64,000 nt of DNA from Bradyrhizobium sp. CCBAU 53340 (GCF_015291645.1 NZ_CP030055.1:5022001-5086000), one strand, 5' to 3'; shown: positions 54,308-63,678, counted from the stretch's first letter. Notes: generated by a model not told the origin, from the sequence alone. Made by a program: numbers and translations.

Positions 54308-54326
54308 CGTTGCCTGAAAGGCAACG
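54308..54326. promoter_or_regulatory. LysR operator palindrome, copy 1
   Basis: CGTTGCCTGAAAGGCAACG is a perfect seven-base inverted repeat around five bases and fits the LysR T-N11-A rule (TTGCC-N5-GGCAA). It lies between lysR and the cupin gene. A copy differing at one base occurs at 59480-59498. Confidence 0.8.
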
Positions 54327-54440
54327 GTGTTTGCGAAATAAAGCGCTTTTATGCAAGCCTTGGGGCGTGCTGAATCCAGGGTGGCTCGTCACGCGCACGC
54401 CCCGCACGGTCGAGCCGACCGCAATTTGGAGTCCCTCTTC

Positions 54441-54878
54441 ATGGCGTTCAGCGTCGAAAACCTCGCTCAGCCCAAGGCCTTCCGCATCTCGCCGACCGAC
54501 ACCAACTATTTCGTGATGCTGTTCGATCATGAGAGCGACCGGATCGACAACATCTTCGTCATCGAAATCTTCCGACCGGGCGGGGCGACGCCGCCCAATG
54601 AACATGCGGCCGCGCACGAATTCTTCCACGTGCTGCACGGCGAAGGCGTCGCACGCTGCGACGGCAGGACGCTGCCGATCAGAAAGGGCGACTCCCTGCT
54701 GCTGCATCCCGGCTCCGAGCACGTGATCGAGAACACCGGGGCCGGCAAGCTATATTGCCTAACGGTGATGACACCAAACGAAGGCTTTGCCGAATTGATC
54801 CGCGGCGGCGAACCGGTCGAGATCGAGGCTGACGACATCGCTGTGCTGCAAGGTCGCGATCTGGCGGTTCAACGATGA
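54441..54878 (+). CDS. cupin-domain protein
   Basis: 145 aa from ATG at 54441, GGAG upstream. A single cupin barrel: motif 1 PPNEHAAAHEFFHVLHGEGV supplies His/His/Glu-type metal ligands. Motif 2, GDSLLLHPGSEHVIENTGAG, supplies the last His. Cupins of this size may be metal-dependent dioxygenases, isomerases or sensors. It is the first gene of the operon under the palindrome, and its stop overlaps the isochorismatase start as ATGA. Confidence 0.85.
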   Translation: MAFSVENLAQPKAFRISPTDTNYFVMLFDHESDRIDNIFVIEIFRPGGATPPNEHAAAHEFFHVLHGEGVARCDGRTLPIRKGDSLLLHPGSEHVIENTGAGKLYCLTVMTPNEGFAELIRGGEPVEIEADDIAVLQGRDLAVQR

Positions 54879-55678
54879 CCGACACCCGCCTCCAACCGGT
54901 CGACGATCTCATGCCGCTCGGCGCCAGCGCGCGCAACCGATGGTCGGTTTCCGCAACCCAGGCCAACCTTGTCCGGCCGCCTGTCGTGCCGCGGCCAGTG
55001 ACGATCGATGCCGGCGCCAAGCTCGTGACCTTCGATCTCGCGCGCACCGCCATCATCGTCATCGACATGCAGAACGACTTCTGCCATCCGGATGGTTGGC
55101 TCGGCCACATTGGTGTCGACGTCACACCGGCACGCGCGCCGATCGCGCCGCTGCAACAGCTGTTGCCCGTGCTGCGCGGTCTCGATGTACCGGTCATCTG
55201 GCTCAACTGGGGCAACCGGCCCGATCGGCTCAACCTCAGCCCGGCCCTGCTGCATGTCTACAAGCCGTCCGGCACGGGCGTTGGCCTCGGCGACCGGTTG
55301 CCGGGCTCCGGCGCGCGGGTGCTGGAACGCGGCAGCTGGTCCGCTTCGATTGTCGAGGAATTGACCGTCGAGTCCGCCGACATTCATGTCGCCAAGTATC
55401 GCATGTCGGGGTTCCAGGACACCGAACTCGACAGCATCCTGCGCAACCTCAATGTCACGACACTCCTATTCGCTGGAGTCAATGCCGACCAATGCGTGCT
55501 CTGCACGCTGCAGGACGCCAACTTTCGGGGCTACGACTGCATGTTGCTGCGCGACTGTGCAGCGACCACCTCGCCGGACTACTGCATGGCCGCGACCGTC
55601 TACAACGTGAACCAATGCTTCGGCTTCGTGCTGCAGTCGTCCGTCCTCGCCGCCGCCCTCGCCGGCTGCGCGCCGTGA
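54875..55678 (+). CDS. isochorismatase-like cysteine hydrolase
   Basis: 267 aa. Catalytic triad visible: Asp64 (IIVIDMQNDFCHPDGWLG), Lys174 (VAKYRMSGFQDTELDSIL) and Cys207 (FAGVNADQCVLCTLQDANFR). Characterised relatives hydrolyse C-N bonds in ureido or carbamoyl compounds, such as biuret, N-carbamoylsarcosine and peroxyureidoacrylate (RutB). A similar amide-cleaving step fits the neighbouring creatininase and amidohydrolase genes. It is translationally coupled to the cupin gene. Confidence 0.85.
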   Translation: MTDTRLQPVDDLMPLGASARNRWSVSATQANLVRPPVVPRPVTIDAGAKLVTFDLARTAIIVIDMQNDFCHPDGWLGHIGVDVTPARAPIAPLQQLLPVLRGLDVPVIWLNWGNRPDRLNLSPALLHVYKPSGTGVGLGDRLPGSGARVLERGSWSASIVEELTVESADIHVAKYRMSGFQDTELDSILRNLNVTTLLFAGVNADQCVLCTLQDANFRGYDCMLLRDCAATTSPDYCMAATVYNVNQCFGFVLQSSVLAAALAGCAP

Positions 55679-55698
55679 TCGCCGAGGTAAAGCGCGCC

Positions 55699-57084
55699 AT
55701 GAACGATCCCACCCCCTTTGACGCCGCCGCCAACCGGCATCCCTCGACGGATGGACTGACATCGCTGCTCGCCGCTCTCGGAGATATCCCGGTCGTGACT
55801 GATCCCACGATCGTGCGCCGGCGCTCGCGCGATTTCTTCTGGTACAGTCCGATCCTCAGCGATCAGCTCAACGGCAAGTCGGCCGATCTGATCGTCGCGC
55901 CACGCAACGAGGCCGATGTTGTACGCGTTGCCGCGGCCTGCGCACGTCATCGCGTGCCACTGACTGTGCGGGCCGGTGGCACCGGCAATTATGGCCAAGC
56001 CGTACCGCTCGCCGGCGGCGTTCTGCTCGACATCACCGCGCTCGACACGATCGAATGGATCAGACCCGGGCAGATCCGCGTCGGCGCCGGCGCCAAAATG
56101 AATGCGATCGACACCGCAACACAGCCTTCGGGCTACGAGCTGCGCATGCATCCCTCCACCAAGCGCACCGCGACCATTGGCGGCTTCGTCGCCGGCGGGT
56201 CCGGTGGCATCGGCTCCATCACCCATGGCGGCTTGCGCGAACCCGGCAACATCCTCGCCGCGCGCATCGTCACCATGGAGCCTGAGCCCCGCATCATCGA
56301 ATTGCGCGGCGACGCCGCGCAGAAGATCAACCGTGCCTACGGCACCACCGGCATCATCACTTCGCTCGAAATGCCGCTTGCGACGGCATGGCCGTGGATC
56401 GACGTGGTGGTCGCCTTCGACCATTTCACGGACGCGGTCGAATTCGGCCACGCGACTGCGCTTGCCGACGGTATCGTCAAGAAGCTGCTCTCGCCCATTA
56501 CATGGCCGCTGCCGTCCTATTTTGGCGCGCTGAAATCCTGCTGTCCCGAGGGCAAAAGCATCCTGATCGCGATGATTGCCGAGCGCTCGCTGGAAGACTT
56601 CAGGGCTCTGCTCGGCGGCCGCGGCACTATCACCCTGGAGACGCCGACCGACGACGGTCCCGGCAAGGTGCCGCTGTACGAATACACCTGGAATCATACC
56701 ACCCTGCAGGTGCTCAAGAGCGATCGCACCGTGACCTATCTGCAATGCCTGTATCCCCACGACCGGTTGCTCCAGAAGGTCGAGGAGATGCGCACGATGT
56801 TTCCGAACGAGGTGTTGCAGCATCTCGAATTCATCCGTTTCAACGGCCAGCTGACCTGTAGTGGGCTTCCGGTGGTGCGGTACAGCAACGCGGAGCGCCT
56901 GAACGAGATCATCCGCCTGCACGAGGCGCACGACGTCCATATCGCCAATCCGCACGTGTACACGATCGAGGACGGCAGCCGCTACAAGCGCGTCGAAGTC
57001 GATCAGCTCAGCTTCAAGCGCGAGGTCGATCCCTCCGGCCTGCTCAATCCAGGCAAGATGCGCACCTTCGTGGCGGAGCGGTGA
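55699..57084 (+). CDS. FAD-binding oxidase (PCMH/GlcD type)
   Basis: 461 aa from ATG at 55699 behind GAGG; a GTG at 55675 overlapping the previous stop is an alternative. The PCMH FAD domain has SADLIVAPRNEADVVRVAAA, VRAGGTGNYGQAVPLAGGVL and ATIGGFVAGGSGGIGSITHG. The C-terminal half is shorter than in lactate oxidases and ends SFKREVDPSGLLNPGKMRTF. It should oxidise a C-H or C-OH bond of a pathway intermediate. A much longer same-frame reading starting at 54940 is antiphase to the hydrolase gene and is not real. Confidence 0.85.
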   Translation: MNDPTPFDAAANRHPSTDGLTSLLAALGDIPVVTDPTIVRRRSRDFFWYSPILSDQLNGKSADLIVAPRNEADVVRVAAACARHRVPLTVRAGGTGNYGQAVPLAGGVLLDITALDTIEWIRPGQIRVGAGAKMNAIDTATQPSGYELRMHPSTKRTATIGGFVAGGSGGIGSITHGGLREPGNILAARIVTMEPEPRIIELRGDAAQKINRAYGTTGIITSLEMPLATAWPWIDVVVAFDHFTDAVEFGHATALADGIVKKLLSPITWPLPSYFGALKSCCPEGKSILIAMIAERSLEDFRALLGGRGTITLETPTDDGPGKVPLYEYTWNHTTLQVLKSDRTVTYLQCLYPHDRLLQKVEEMRTMFPNEVLQHLEFIRFNGQLTCSGLPVVRYSNAERLNEIIRLHEAHDVHIANPHVYTIEDGSRYKRVEVDQLSFKREVDPSGLLNPGKMRTFVAER

Positions 57085-57091
57085 CGAGCGC

Positions 57092-57670
57092 GTGCTGTAC
57101 GTCTATTGCCATCCGCTGGACGACAGCTTCCACGCTGCGATCCGCCACGAGGCGGTGGCCGGACTCACGCAAGCCGGGCATTCGGTCGACCCGCTCGACC
57201 TCTATGCGGAGGGATTCGATCCCGTGCTCACGGCCGAGCGTCGGCGCGACTATCACGATCCCGCGCGCAACCGTGCCAACAATCGGGCGCATGTCGACCG
57301 GCTGATGGCTGCCGAAGCGCTGGTGGTGCAGTTTCCGACCTGGTCATTCGGTCCACCGGCCATGCTGAAGGGCTGGTTCGATCTAATGTTCGGGCCCGGC
57401 ATCGCGATGGACCTGGCCGACCCGGCGCACGCGAAACCGCTGCTACAACACATCAGGCGCATCAGCGGCATTTCGACCTACGGCCGCCCACGCTTGAAAG
57501 CCATCGCCATGGCCGACCCGCCGCGCAAGATCGTGACGCGCTACCTGCCCTGGTTCACTGGCTTCAAGGCCAAGGTACGCTATCATGCGCTCTACCACAT
57601 GAACATTGCGACCGCAGTCAGGCGGCGCCGCTTTCTCGCCGAGGTCCGCCGAGCGATAGAGCGGCTATGA
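57092..57670 (+). CDS. NAD(P)H:quinone reductase-like flavodoxin-fold protein
   Basis: 192 aa from GTG at 57092; no better start is in frame. It begins LYVYCHPLDDSFHAAIRHEA, the FMN/FAD phosphate loop of the NQO/KefF family. EALVVQFPTWSFGPPAMLKG with WFDLMFGPGIA is the second cofactor motif. It would reduce a quinone or flavin with NAD(P)H, and could recycle electrons for the neighbouring oxidase. Eight bases after the FAD gene. Confidence 0.82.
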   Translation: MLYVYCHPLDDSFHAAIRHEAVAGLTQAGHSVDPLDLYAEGFDPVLTAERRRDYHDPARNRANNRAHVDRLMAAEALVVQFPTWSFGPPAMLKGWFDLMFGPGIAMDLADPAHAKPLLQHIRRISGISTYGRPRLKAIAMADPPRKIVTRYLPWFTGFKAKVRYHALYHMNIATAVRRRRFLAEVRRAIERL

Positions 57671-57722
57671 GCTGCTCGCCGATAAAGGTGGATTTGCGAC
57701 CAACGGCATTCAAGGACATCTC

Positions 57723-58568
57723 ATGGCGACGATATTCGGCAAGACGAACTGGCGATCGATGAGCCAGGAGCAGCGCGACCTCGGGCTGAACAACAGCGCC
57801 GCCGTCCCAGGCAGCGCCGAAATTGTCGCGAACTGGGAGCAGCGCTCTGCTGCCATGCGTGACAAGCACCCCGCGCATCTCGACTTGAGATATGGCCCAC
57901 GCGACCGCAATCGAATTGATTTCCTGAAGGCGGCCGATGGCGGGCCGACGCTGGTGCTGATTCACGGCGGCTACTGGCAGATGCGCTCCAAGGAAACCGT
58001 CACCTGGTTCGCCGAAGGACCGATGGCTCACGGCATCAACGTCGCGCTGATCGGCTACACTCTCGCGCCGGAAGCGACCTTGGACGAGATTGTTGCCGAG
58101 ATCCATCGGGCGCTCGACGCGCTGGTTGAACAACTTCCTGCGCTCGGTGGCGACCCTAGCCGTATCGTCGTGTCTGGCTGGTCGGCAGGCGGACATCTGG
58201 CGACGATGGCACTGTCGCATCCGCGCGTGAGGGCGGGCATTGCGATCAGCGGCATCTTCGATCTCGAACCGATCCGCCATAGCTATCTCAACATCAAGCT
58301 CAAACTCGACGAAGCCATGTCGCGGCGCCATTCACCGCTGCTCCACGCGGCAGGCCCCGCGGTGCCGCTGGCGCTGGTCGTCGGCCGTGCCGAGTTGCCG
58401 ATGCTACGGCAGCAGACCGCCGATATGGCCGCCCACCGCGCCATCAATGGATTGCCGGTGAGCTATGAGGAAATTCCCGGTGCCGACCATTTCTCGGTCA
58501 TGCTCGCGCTGAGCTCGACCACCGGCCGGATCACGACCCTGATCCGGCAGCTGTTCGAGCGCGGTTGA
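57723..58568 (+). CDS. alpha/beta hydrolase (arylformamidase-like)
   Basis: 281 aa. Oxyanion motif VLIHGGYWQM, nucleophile Ser154 in VSGWSAGGHLATMALSHPRV, and likely catalytic His in IPGADHFSVML. The HGGYW plus GxSAGG pair is typical of kynurenine-formamidase-type hydrolases, which cut formamide or ester bonds. Last gene of the cupin operon; its stop meets the creatininase stop tail to tail with no gap. Confidence 0.85.
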   Translation: MATIFGKTNWRSMSQEQRDLGLNNSAAVPGSAEIVANWEQRSAAMRDKHPAHLDLRYGPRDRNRIDFLKAADGGPTLVLIHGGYWQMRSKETVTWFAEGPMAHGINVALIGYTLAPEATLDEIVAEIHRALDALVEQLPALGGDPSRIVVSGWSAGGHLATMALSHPRVRAGIAISGIFDLEPIRHSYLNIKLKLDEAMSRRHSPLLHAAGPAVPLALVVGRAELPMLRQQTADMAAHRAINGLPVSYEEIPGADHFSVMLALSSTTGRITTLIRQLFERG

Positions 58569-59363
58569 TCAGCGCGGTAGCTTCGCCGCCTTCACGTCGT
58601 ACAGGAGCTTGATGAATTCTCGCGCGCCGTGCTCGGCGGTGAGACGGCCCTTGTCGGTGGTGGCCTTGTGAGCTTCGCCGACCGCGCCGGCAGGATTGAG
58701 ATCGCCGGCGATCCAGGCATAGGCAATGAACCCGGTCGGTCTTAGATGGGCGAAGGCCGCTTCGTCGTCCTCGGCAACGGACCGGAAGTCCTGCGCGCGC
58801 GCCATGTCGACCAGCTCCGGGCGGAAATGCAGCATCAACGAAGTCTCGAAGTCACCGCCGTGAATGCCGAATTTCAGCTCGCGCTCGCTGTAGAGGCCGG
58901 CCGGCTTGCCGAGCCGCGACCAGGCTGACTTGACCACCAGCATGTCGGCGCGCACCCGCAGTTCGCGCGCGACGATGCCCATCACCTCGTCGTTGCCGCC
59001 ATGCGAGTTGACGATCACGAGCTTCCGCACGCCGGCGCGCGCGACCGACAATCCGAGCTCGGTCCACGCCTCGATCAGCGTCACCGCCGGCAAGGTCAGG
59101 GTGCCGGGCATCCGCAGATGTTCGTTGGATTTTCCGACCTGCTGGATCGGCAGGATCCGGATATCCAGATCATCGGGCAATCGCTCGATCAGTGTCTCGA
59201 GCATGCCACGATTGATCGCGGCGTCGACGCCAACCGGCAGATGCGGCCCGTGCTGCTCGATGGCTGCGATCGGCAGGACGGCGATGGTGCTCTCCGGATC
59301 GAGGCCTTCGAATTCGCGCGAGGCGTACTCGTCCCACCAGACCCTGCGGCGCGGCTTGTCCAT
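58569..59363 (-). CDS. creatininase-family amidohydrolase
   Basis: 264 aa from ATG at 59363. Metal-site signature: AAIEQHGPHLPVGVDAAINR (Glu, His, Asp), then IVNSHGGNDEVMGIVARELR, and a third acidic site in FGIHGGDFETSLMLHFRPEL. Members open cyclic amides (creatinine) or cleave formamides (FAPy deformylase) and small peptides. It is convergent with the hydrolase gene and divergent from the ABC importer operon. The second palindrome lies between it and that operon, so it may share their control. Confidence 0.88.
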   Translation of the reverse strand: MDKPRRRVWWDEYASREFEGLDPESTIAVLPIAAIEQHGPHLPVGVDAAINRGMLETLIERLPDDLDIRILPIQQVGKSNEHLRMPGTLTLPAVTLIEAWTELGLSVARAGVRKLVIVNSHGGNDEVMGIVARELRVRADMLVVKSAWSRLGKPAGLYSERELKFGIHGGDFETSLMLHFRPELVDMARAQDFRSVAEDDEAAFAHLRPTGFIAYAWIAGDLNPAGAVGEAHKATTDKGRLTAEHGAREFIKLLYDVKAAKLPR

Positions 59364-59479
59364 GTTCGGTTTCCTTTCACGCCGTGCCGCCGTTGCGGCG
59401 CGCACGACCATGATGTCGACTATGGCATCGCAGAGCCGTTGACAATGGTGCGTGAAGACGGCTGAGCCGAACCCTTATG

Positions 59480-59498
59480 CGTTGCCTAAAAGGCAACG
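59480..59498. promoter_or_regulatory. LysR operator palindrome, copy 2
   Basis: CGTTGCCTAAAAGGCAACG matches 54308-54326 at 18 of 19 positions. It sits in the 260-bp gap between the creatininase gene and the divergent ABC importer operon. A perfect pair of such sites at two operons 5 kb apart strongly suggests a common LysR regulator. Confidence 0.8.
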
Positions 59499-59624
59499 TA
59501 TGCCTCGAATTAAAATGCTTCCGGATGACAGACAGCGCGTGCATCTTTTGCATTGCCGGGACCGCTGCACCGGGATTCCGCCGCCATCGGAATTCCATCC
59601 GACCGAAATCACACCGAGGTTGCC

Positions 59625-60611
59625 ATGAACGCCTTCATGACCATCGTGTCCCGAGCCCTGCTCGTTGCCGCGGCTTGCGCTGCCTTCGTTACCCCGTCGA
59701 CCGCCGCCGACAAGGTGACATTTCTGACCAACTGGTTCGCGCAGGCCGAGCATGGCGGTTTTTACCAGGCCAAGGCGACCGGGCTCTACGAGAAAGCCGG
59801 GCTCGACGTCACCATCAAGATGGGTGGACCGCAGGTGAACGGTTCGCAGCTCCTGCTGGCCGGCGAGACCGACTTCATGATGGGCTACGACATCCAGGTG
59901 CTGAAGGGCCGCGAACGGGGCCTGCCGCTGGTGACGGTGGCGTCCTCGTTCCAGTTCGATCCGCAAGGGATCATGGCCCATGACGATGTGGCGGACCTCG
60001 CCGCCCTGAAAGGCAAGCCGATCCTGATCTCTGGTTCGTCGCGCACCACCTTCTGGCCGTGGCTGAAGGCCAAGTATGGCTACACCGACGACCAGATCCG
60101 TGCTTACACCTTCAACCTGCAACCGTTCTTTGCCGACCCCACAGTGTCGCAGCAAGCCTATCTCTCATCCGAACCGTTCCAAGCAGAGCAGCAAGGCGTC
60201 AAGGCGAAATTCTTCCTGTTCGCCGACGGCGGCTATCCGCCCTATGGCGCGGCGATCGTGACCACCGAGAAGATGCTCGCCGAGAAACCTGATGTGGTGG
60301 CGCGCTTCGTCAAAGCCTCGCTCGAGGGCTGGCGCGACTATCTCAGGAACCCCGAACCGGGCAACGCCCTGATCAAGGTCGACAACCCGAAAATGACCGA
60401 CGCCCAGATCGCATTCGCGATCGACAAGCTGAAGCAGACCAAGGCGCTCGACGGCGGAGATGCCGCCACCGGCGGAATCGGCATCATGACGGCCGCGCGA
60501 TGGAAGCAGACCTATGACTTCCTGGTCGCCGCCAACCTGCTCGATCCAGAGACTGAATGGCAAAAGGCGTTCACCGACCGCTTCGTCAAGGATCTGAAGA
60601 TCGGCTTCTAG
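59625..60611 (+). CDS. NMT1/THI5-type ABC substrate-binding protein
   Basis: 328 aa. Signal peptide LLVAAACAAFVTPSTAA ends near residue 28. The mature start, KVTFLTNWFAQAEHGGFYQA with KATGLYEKAGLDVTIKMGGP, is characteristic of the pyrimidine/nitrate/taurine-type binding proteins. YTDDQIRAYTFNLQPFFADP and VVARFVKASLEGWRDYLRNP follow the same family. Ligands in the family are often aromatic nitrogen heterocycles such as hydroxymethylpyrimidine. First gene of the second catabolic operon. Confidence 0.9.
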   Translation: MNAFMTIVSRALLVAAACAAFVTPSTAADKVTFLTNWFAQAEHGGFYQAKATGLYEKAGLDVTIKMGGPQVNGSQLLLAGETDFMMGYDIQVLKGRERGLPLVTVASSFQFDPQGIMAHDDVADLAALKGKPILISGSSRTTFWPWLKAKYGYTDDQIRAYTFNLQPFFADPTVSQQAYLSSEPFQAEQQGVKAKFFLFADGGYPPYGAAIVTTEKMLAEKPDVVARFVKASLEGWRDYLRNPEPGNALIKVDNPKMTDAQIAFAIDKLKQTKALDGGDAATGGIGIMTAARWKQTYDFLVAANLLDPETEWQKAFTDRFVKDLKIGF

Positions 60612-60661
60612 CACCAAACTTGCAGCGGGCTTATGACGATGACCCAACAAAGACGCCTCTC

Positions 60662-61510
60662 ATGAATGCTCCCTTGCCCAGCGATCCCCTGGACGCCCAC
60701 ACCGCACGTAGCGCCGGCGACCGCCCGCCGGCGGTCGAAGTGCTCTCCGCGGAGAAGGTCTTCGCCAACGGCACCCGTGCCCTGGCGCCGGTCGACCTCA
60801 CGATCGCCGAGGGTGAATTCCTCACTTTGATCGGCCCGTCCGGTTGCGGCAAAAGCACACTGCTCAAACTGATCGCCAATTTGATTCAGCCGTCGGACGG
60901 GCGGATCTTGTGGTGGCGCGGCGATTTCGGACAGGTCGGACAGGACGGTCGCGGCTTCGCCTTCGTATTCCAGGAGCCGACCCTGATGCCCTGGGCGCGG
61001 GTCGACACCAATGTACGACTGCCGCTCGATCTCGCTGACGTACCACGCAGCAAGGCTGATCCACGGGTCAGCGACGCCATCGCCCGGGTCGGACTCTCGG
61101 CCTTCGCACGGCATTTTCCGCGCCAGCTTTCCGGCGGCATGAGGATGCGGGTGTCGATCGCGCGCGCACTCGCGACCGATCCGAACCTGCTGCTGATGGA
61201 CGAGCCGTTCGGCGCGCTCGATGAGTTCACCCGCAACAAGCTCGATGACGATCTGGTCAAATTGTGGTGGGAACGCAAGCTGACCACGGTGTTCGTCACC
61301 CACTCGATCTATGAAGCCGTGTTCCTGTCGACCCGGATCGTGGTGCTCGCCGCGAACCCCGGCCGCATCTTCCGCACCATGACCATCGATGAACCGCAAC
61401 CGCGCAGCCAGGATTTCCGCGACAGCGCCCAGTTCGCGGCCTATTGCCGCGAACTGTCGACCTGGCTCGCCGAAGCGTCTCTGCCATCGGCATCGGGAAC
61501 TACGCCATGA
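60662..61510 (+). CDS. ABC importer ATP-binding protein (SsuB/TauB/ThiZ type)
   Basis: 282 aa. Walker A GPSGCGKSTLLKLI, Q-loop FVFQEPTLMPWARVDTNVRL, signature QLSGGMRMRVSIARAL and Walker B LLLMDEPFGALDEFTRNKL, followed by VFVTHSIYEAVFLSTRIVVL. It energises the importer. Its stop overlaps the permease start as ATGA. Confidence 0.92.
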   Translation: MNAPLPSDPLDAHTARSAGDRPPAVEVLSAEKVFANGTRALAPVDLTIAEGEFLTLIGPSGCGKSTLLKLIANLIQPSDGRILWWRGDFGQVGQDGRGFAFVFQEPTLMPWARVDTNVRLPLDLADVPRSKADPRVSDAIARVGLSAFARHFPRQLSGGMRMRVSIARALATDPNLLLMDEPFGALDEFTRNKLDDDLVKLWWERKLTTVFVTHSIYEAVFLSTRIVVLAANPGRIFRTMTIDEPQPRSQDFRDSAQFAAYCRELSTWLAEASLPSASGTTP

Positions 61511-62307
61511 AACCGCTGTTGCAATCGGAGACTTTCGTGAGAATCGCGGCACCGCTCGCGGTCGGCGCGGCGCTGCTCGCGGTTTGGGAAGTAGGCTGCC
61601 GCCTCGGCTCGATCCCGGTCTATCTGTTTCCGAAGCCGAGCGACATCCTCTCCAGCCTGATCAAGAACGGTCCATCGCTGCTGCGCGCACTGCTGATCAC
61701 CCTGCGTATCACTCTACAGGCGTTCGCCGCTGCGGTCGTGCTGGGAACGCTGATCGCCTTCATGTTCGTGCAAAGCCGCGCCATCGAGATCAGCCTGTTT
61801 CCCTATGCGGTGCTGCTGCAGGTGACACCGATCGTGGCGATCGCGCCGTTGATCATCATCCTGGTGAAGAACACGCAACTCTCGCTGACGATATGCGCGA
61901 CGCTGGTGGCGCTGTTTCCGATCATCTCCAACACCACTCTGGGCCTGCGCAGCGTCGATCCGGGGCTCGCCAACTATTTCCGCATGAATCGAGCCAGCCG
62001 CTTGAAAACCCTGGTGCGGCTGCGGATCCCCGGCGCTTTGCCGTACTTCTTTGGCGGCCTGCGCATTTCCTCCGGGCTCGCTCTGATCGGCGCAGTGGTC
62101 GCCGAGTTCGTCGCCGGCACCGGGGGCCGCTCGTCGGGACTCGCCTACGAAATTCTCGATGCCGGATTCCAGCTGGACATTCCCAGGATGTTCGCCGCAC
62201 TCTTCCTGATCACCGTAACCGGGGTGTTGCTGTTCGGCGCGATGGTGGGACTGTCCAGGCTCGCGCTATCGAATTGGCACGAGAGCGAGATCGGAGCCGA
62301 AGCATGA
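61507..62307 (+). CDS. ABC importer permease (SsuC/TauC type)
   Basis: 266 aa, about six hydrophobic helices starting IAAPLAVGAALLAVWEVGCR. PSLLRALLITLRITLQAFAA precedes the channel core. The cytoplasmic coupling loop is FRMNRASRLKTLVRLRIPGA with LPYFFGGLRIS. It forms a homodimeric pore with the ATPase and binding protein upstream. ATGA overlaps on both sides. Confidence 0.92.
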   Translation: MKPLLQSETFVRIAAPLAVGAALLAVWEVGCRLGSIPVYLFPKPSDILSSLIKNGPSLLRALLITLRITLQAFAAAVVLGTLIAFMFVQSRAIEISLFPYAVLLQVTPIVAIAPLIIILVKNTQLSLTICATLVALFPIISNTTLGLRSVDPGLANYFRMNRASRLKTLVRLRIPGALPYFFGGLRISSGLALIGAVVAEFVAGTGGRSSGLAYEILDAGFQLDIPRMFAALFLITVTGVLLFGAMVGLSRLALSNWHESEIGAEA

Positions 62308-63662
62308 GCGCATTGCTGATCGAGAACGCCGAGGGGATTTTCACCGGCCTCGCAGGCGATGCGATGCGCGGCCGGGGATCGATCCGAATCCGCGACGGCG
62401 TCATCACCGCGATCGGGGCGCTCACGCCGGAGACCGGCGAACGGAGGCTGGATGCCTCCGGTTGCGTGATCTATCCCGGATTGATCTCGACCCACCACCA
62501 TCTATTCCAGAGCGTGTTGAAGGGGGTGCAGGCCGGCATCAATCAGCCACTCGCCGGCTGGCTGCGGTCCGTGCCCTATGCTTATTGGTCAAAGATCGAC
62601 GAGGAGGCGTTGGCGGTCGCGGCTCGGATCGGCCTTACGGAGCTGCTGCTGTCCGGCACCACGACCGTGGCCGATCACCACTACCTGTTCAGCGATACCT
62701 ATCGCTTCGATCCTGCTGCGGTGATCTTCGAAGTCGCTCGCGACCTCGGGCTACGGCTGGTGCTTTGCCGCGGCGGCGGCACCAGAACGAGCCACGTCAG
62801 CGGCGGCGACGGAGCACCGACGCCGGTTGAACCGCTCGAGCGCATGCTGGCCTCGGTCGAAGCCTGCGCCCAGCGTTTCCATGATCCCTCGCCCTCAGGC
62901 CTCACCAAGGTTGCGATGGCACCGACAACGCCGACCTGGTCGCTGGACGCGGGCGAGCTTCGCGAAGTGATTGCCGCCTCGCGGCGCATGAAGCTGCGGC
63001 TGCACAGCCACCTGTCGGAGACGTCGGACTATGTCGACTACTGCATGTCGGTGCACGGCAAACGCCCGGTGCACTGGCTCGCCGACCACGACTGGCTCGG
63101 CCCCGATATCTGGTACGCGCATATGGTGCATCTCGACGATGACGAGGTGAAGATTCTCGCCGACACCGGCACCGGCATGGCGCACTGCCCGCAGTCGAAC
63201 TGTCGGCTCGGGTCCGGTGTCGCGCCGGCCGACGCGCTCGCCGCTCTAGGCGGCGCGGTGTCGCTGGGCGTCGATGGTGCCGCCTCGAACGAGGCCGCCG
63301 ACATGATCTGCGAGATGCACAGCGCCTGGCACACCCATCGCGCGGTGAAGGGGGCGAATGCCGTCACCGCCGAAAAGGTCGTGCACTGGGCCACGGCCGG
63401 CGGCGCGCGGGTGTTGGGCCTGCCGCATATCGGGACGCTTGCGCCCGGCCAGCAGGCGGACGTCGCCGTGTTTGATCTCAACCAACCGCGTCACTTCGGC
63501 ATGCATGATCTCCTGGTCGCGCCGGTGACTTGCGGCGGCGCCAGGGTGCGTCATCTGCTGATTGGCGGGCGGACCGTCGTTGACGACGGTGCTATCCGCG
63601 GCGTCGACCTTGCTCGACTTCGATCGGACGCTGCGCGCGTCGTGACACGCATTGCCGCCTGA
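62304..63662 (+). CDS. amidohydrolase, 8-oxoguanine deaminase/TrzN-like
   Basis: 452 aa, metallo-dependent hydrolase of subtype III. Metal ligands: STHHHLFQSVLKGVQAGINQ (HxH near residues 68-70), LRLHSHLSETSDYVDYC and GVDGAASNEAADMICEMHSA (final Asp). HCPQSNCRLGSGVAP is the substrate-side loop shared by 8-oxoguanine deaminase, hydroxyatrazine ethylaminohydrolase and TrzN. It removes an amino or leaving group from a purine- or triazine-like ring. Its coupling to the importer genes implies the imported compound is its substrate or nearly so. Confidence 0.88.
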   Translation: MSALLIENAEGIFTGLAGDAMRGRGSIRIRDGVITAIGALTPETGERRLDASGCVIYPGLISTHHHLFQSVLKGVQAGINQPLAGWLRSVPYAYWSKIDEEALAVAARIGLTELLLSGTTTVADHHYLFSDTYRFDPAAVIFEVARDLGLRLVLCRGGGTRTSHVSGGDGAPTPVEPLERMLASVEACAQRFHDPSPSGLTKVAMAPTTPTWSLDAGELREVIAASRRMKLRLHSHLSETSDYVDYCMSVHGKRPVHWLADHDWLGPDIWYAHMVHLDDDEVKILADTGTGMAHCPQSNCRLGSGVAPADALAALGGAVSLGVDGAASNEAADMICEMHSAWHTHRAVKGANAVTAEKVVHWATAGGARVLGLPHIGTLAPGQQADVAVFDLNQPRHFGMHDLLVAPVTCGGARVRHLLIGGRTVVDDGAIRGVDLARLRSDAARVVTRIAA

Positions 63663-63678
63663 ATTTTCGGGAGCCCAC

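Noticed and set aside
54940..55698. Long in-frame extension (over 700 codons in total) ahead of the FAD oxidase
   Set aside because: It lies out of phase over the well-supported isochorismatase gene, is Arg/Pro/Ala-rich shadow sequence, and the ATG at 55699 has a proper ribosome site and family start.
61389..62303. Open frame upstream of and in phase with the amidohydrolase
   Set aside because: It overlaps the ATPase and permease genes out of frame; the amidohydrolase starts at 62304 with an ATGA overlap and a normal N-terminus.
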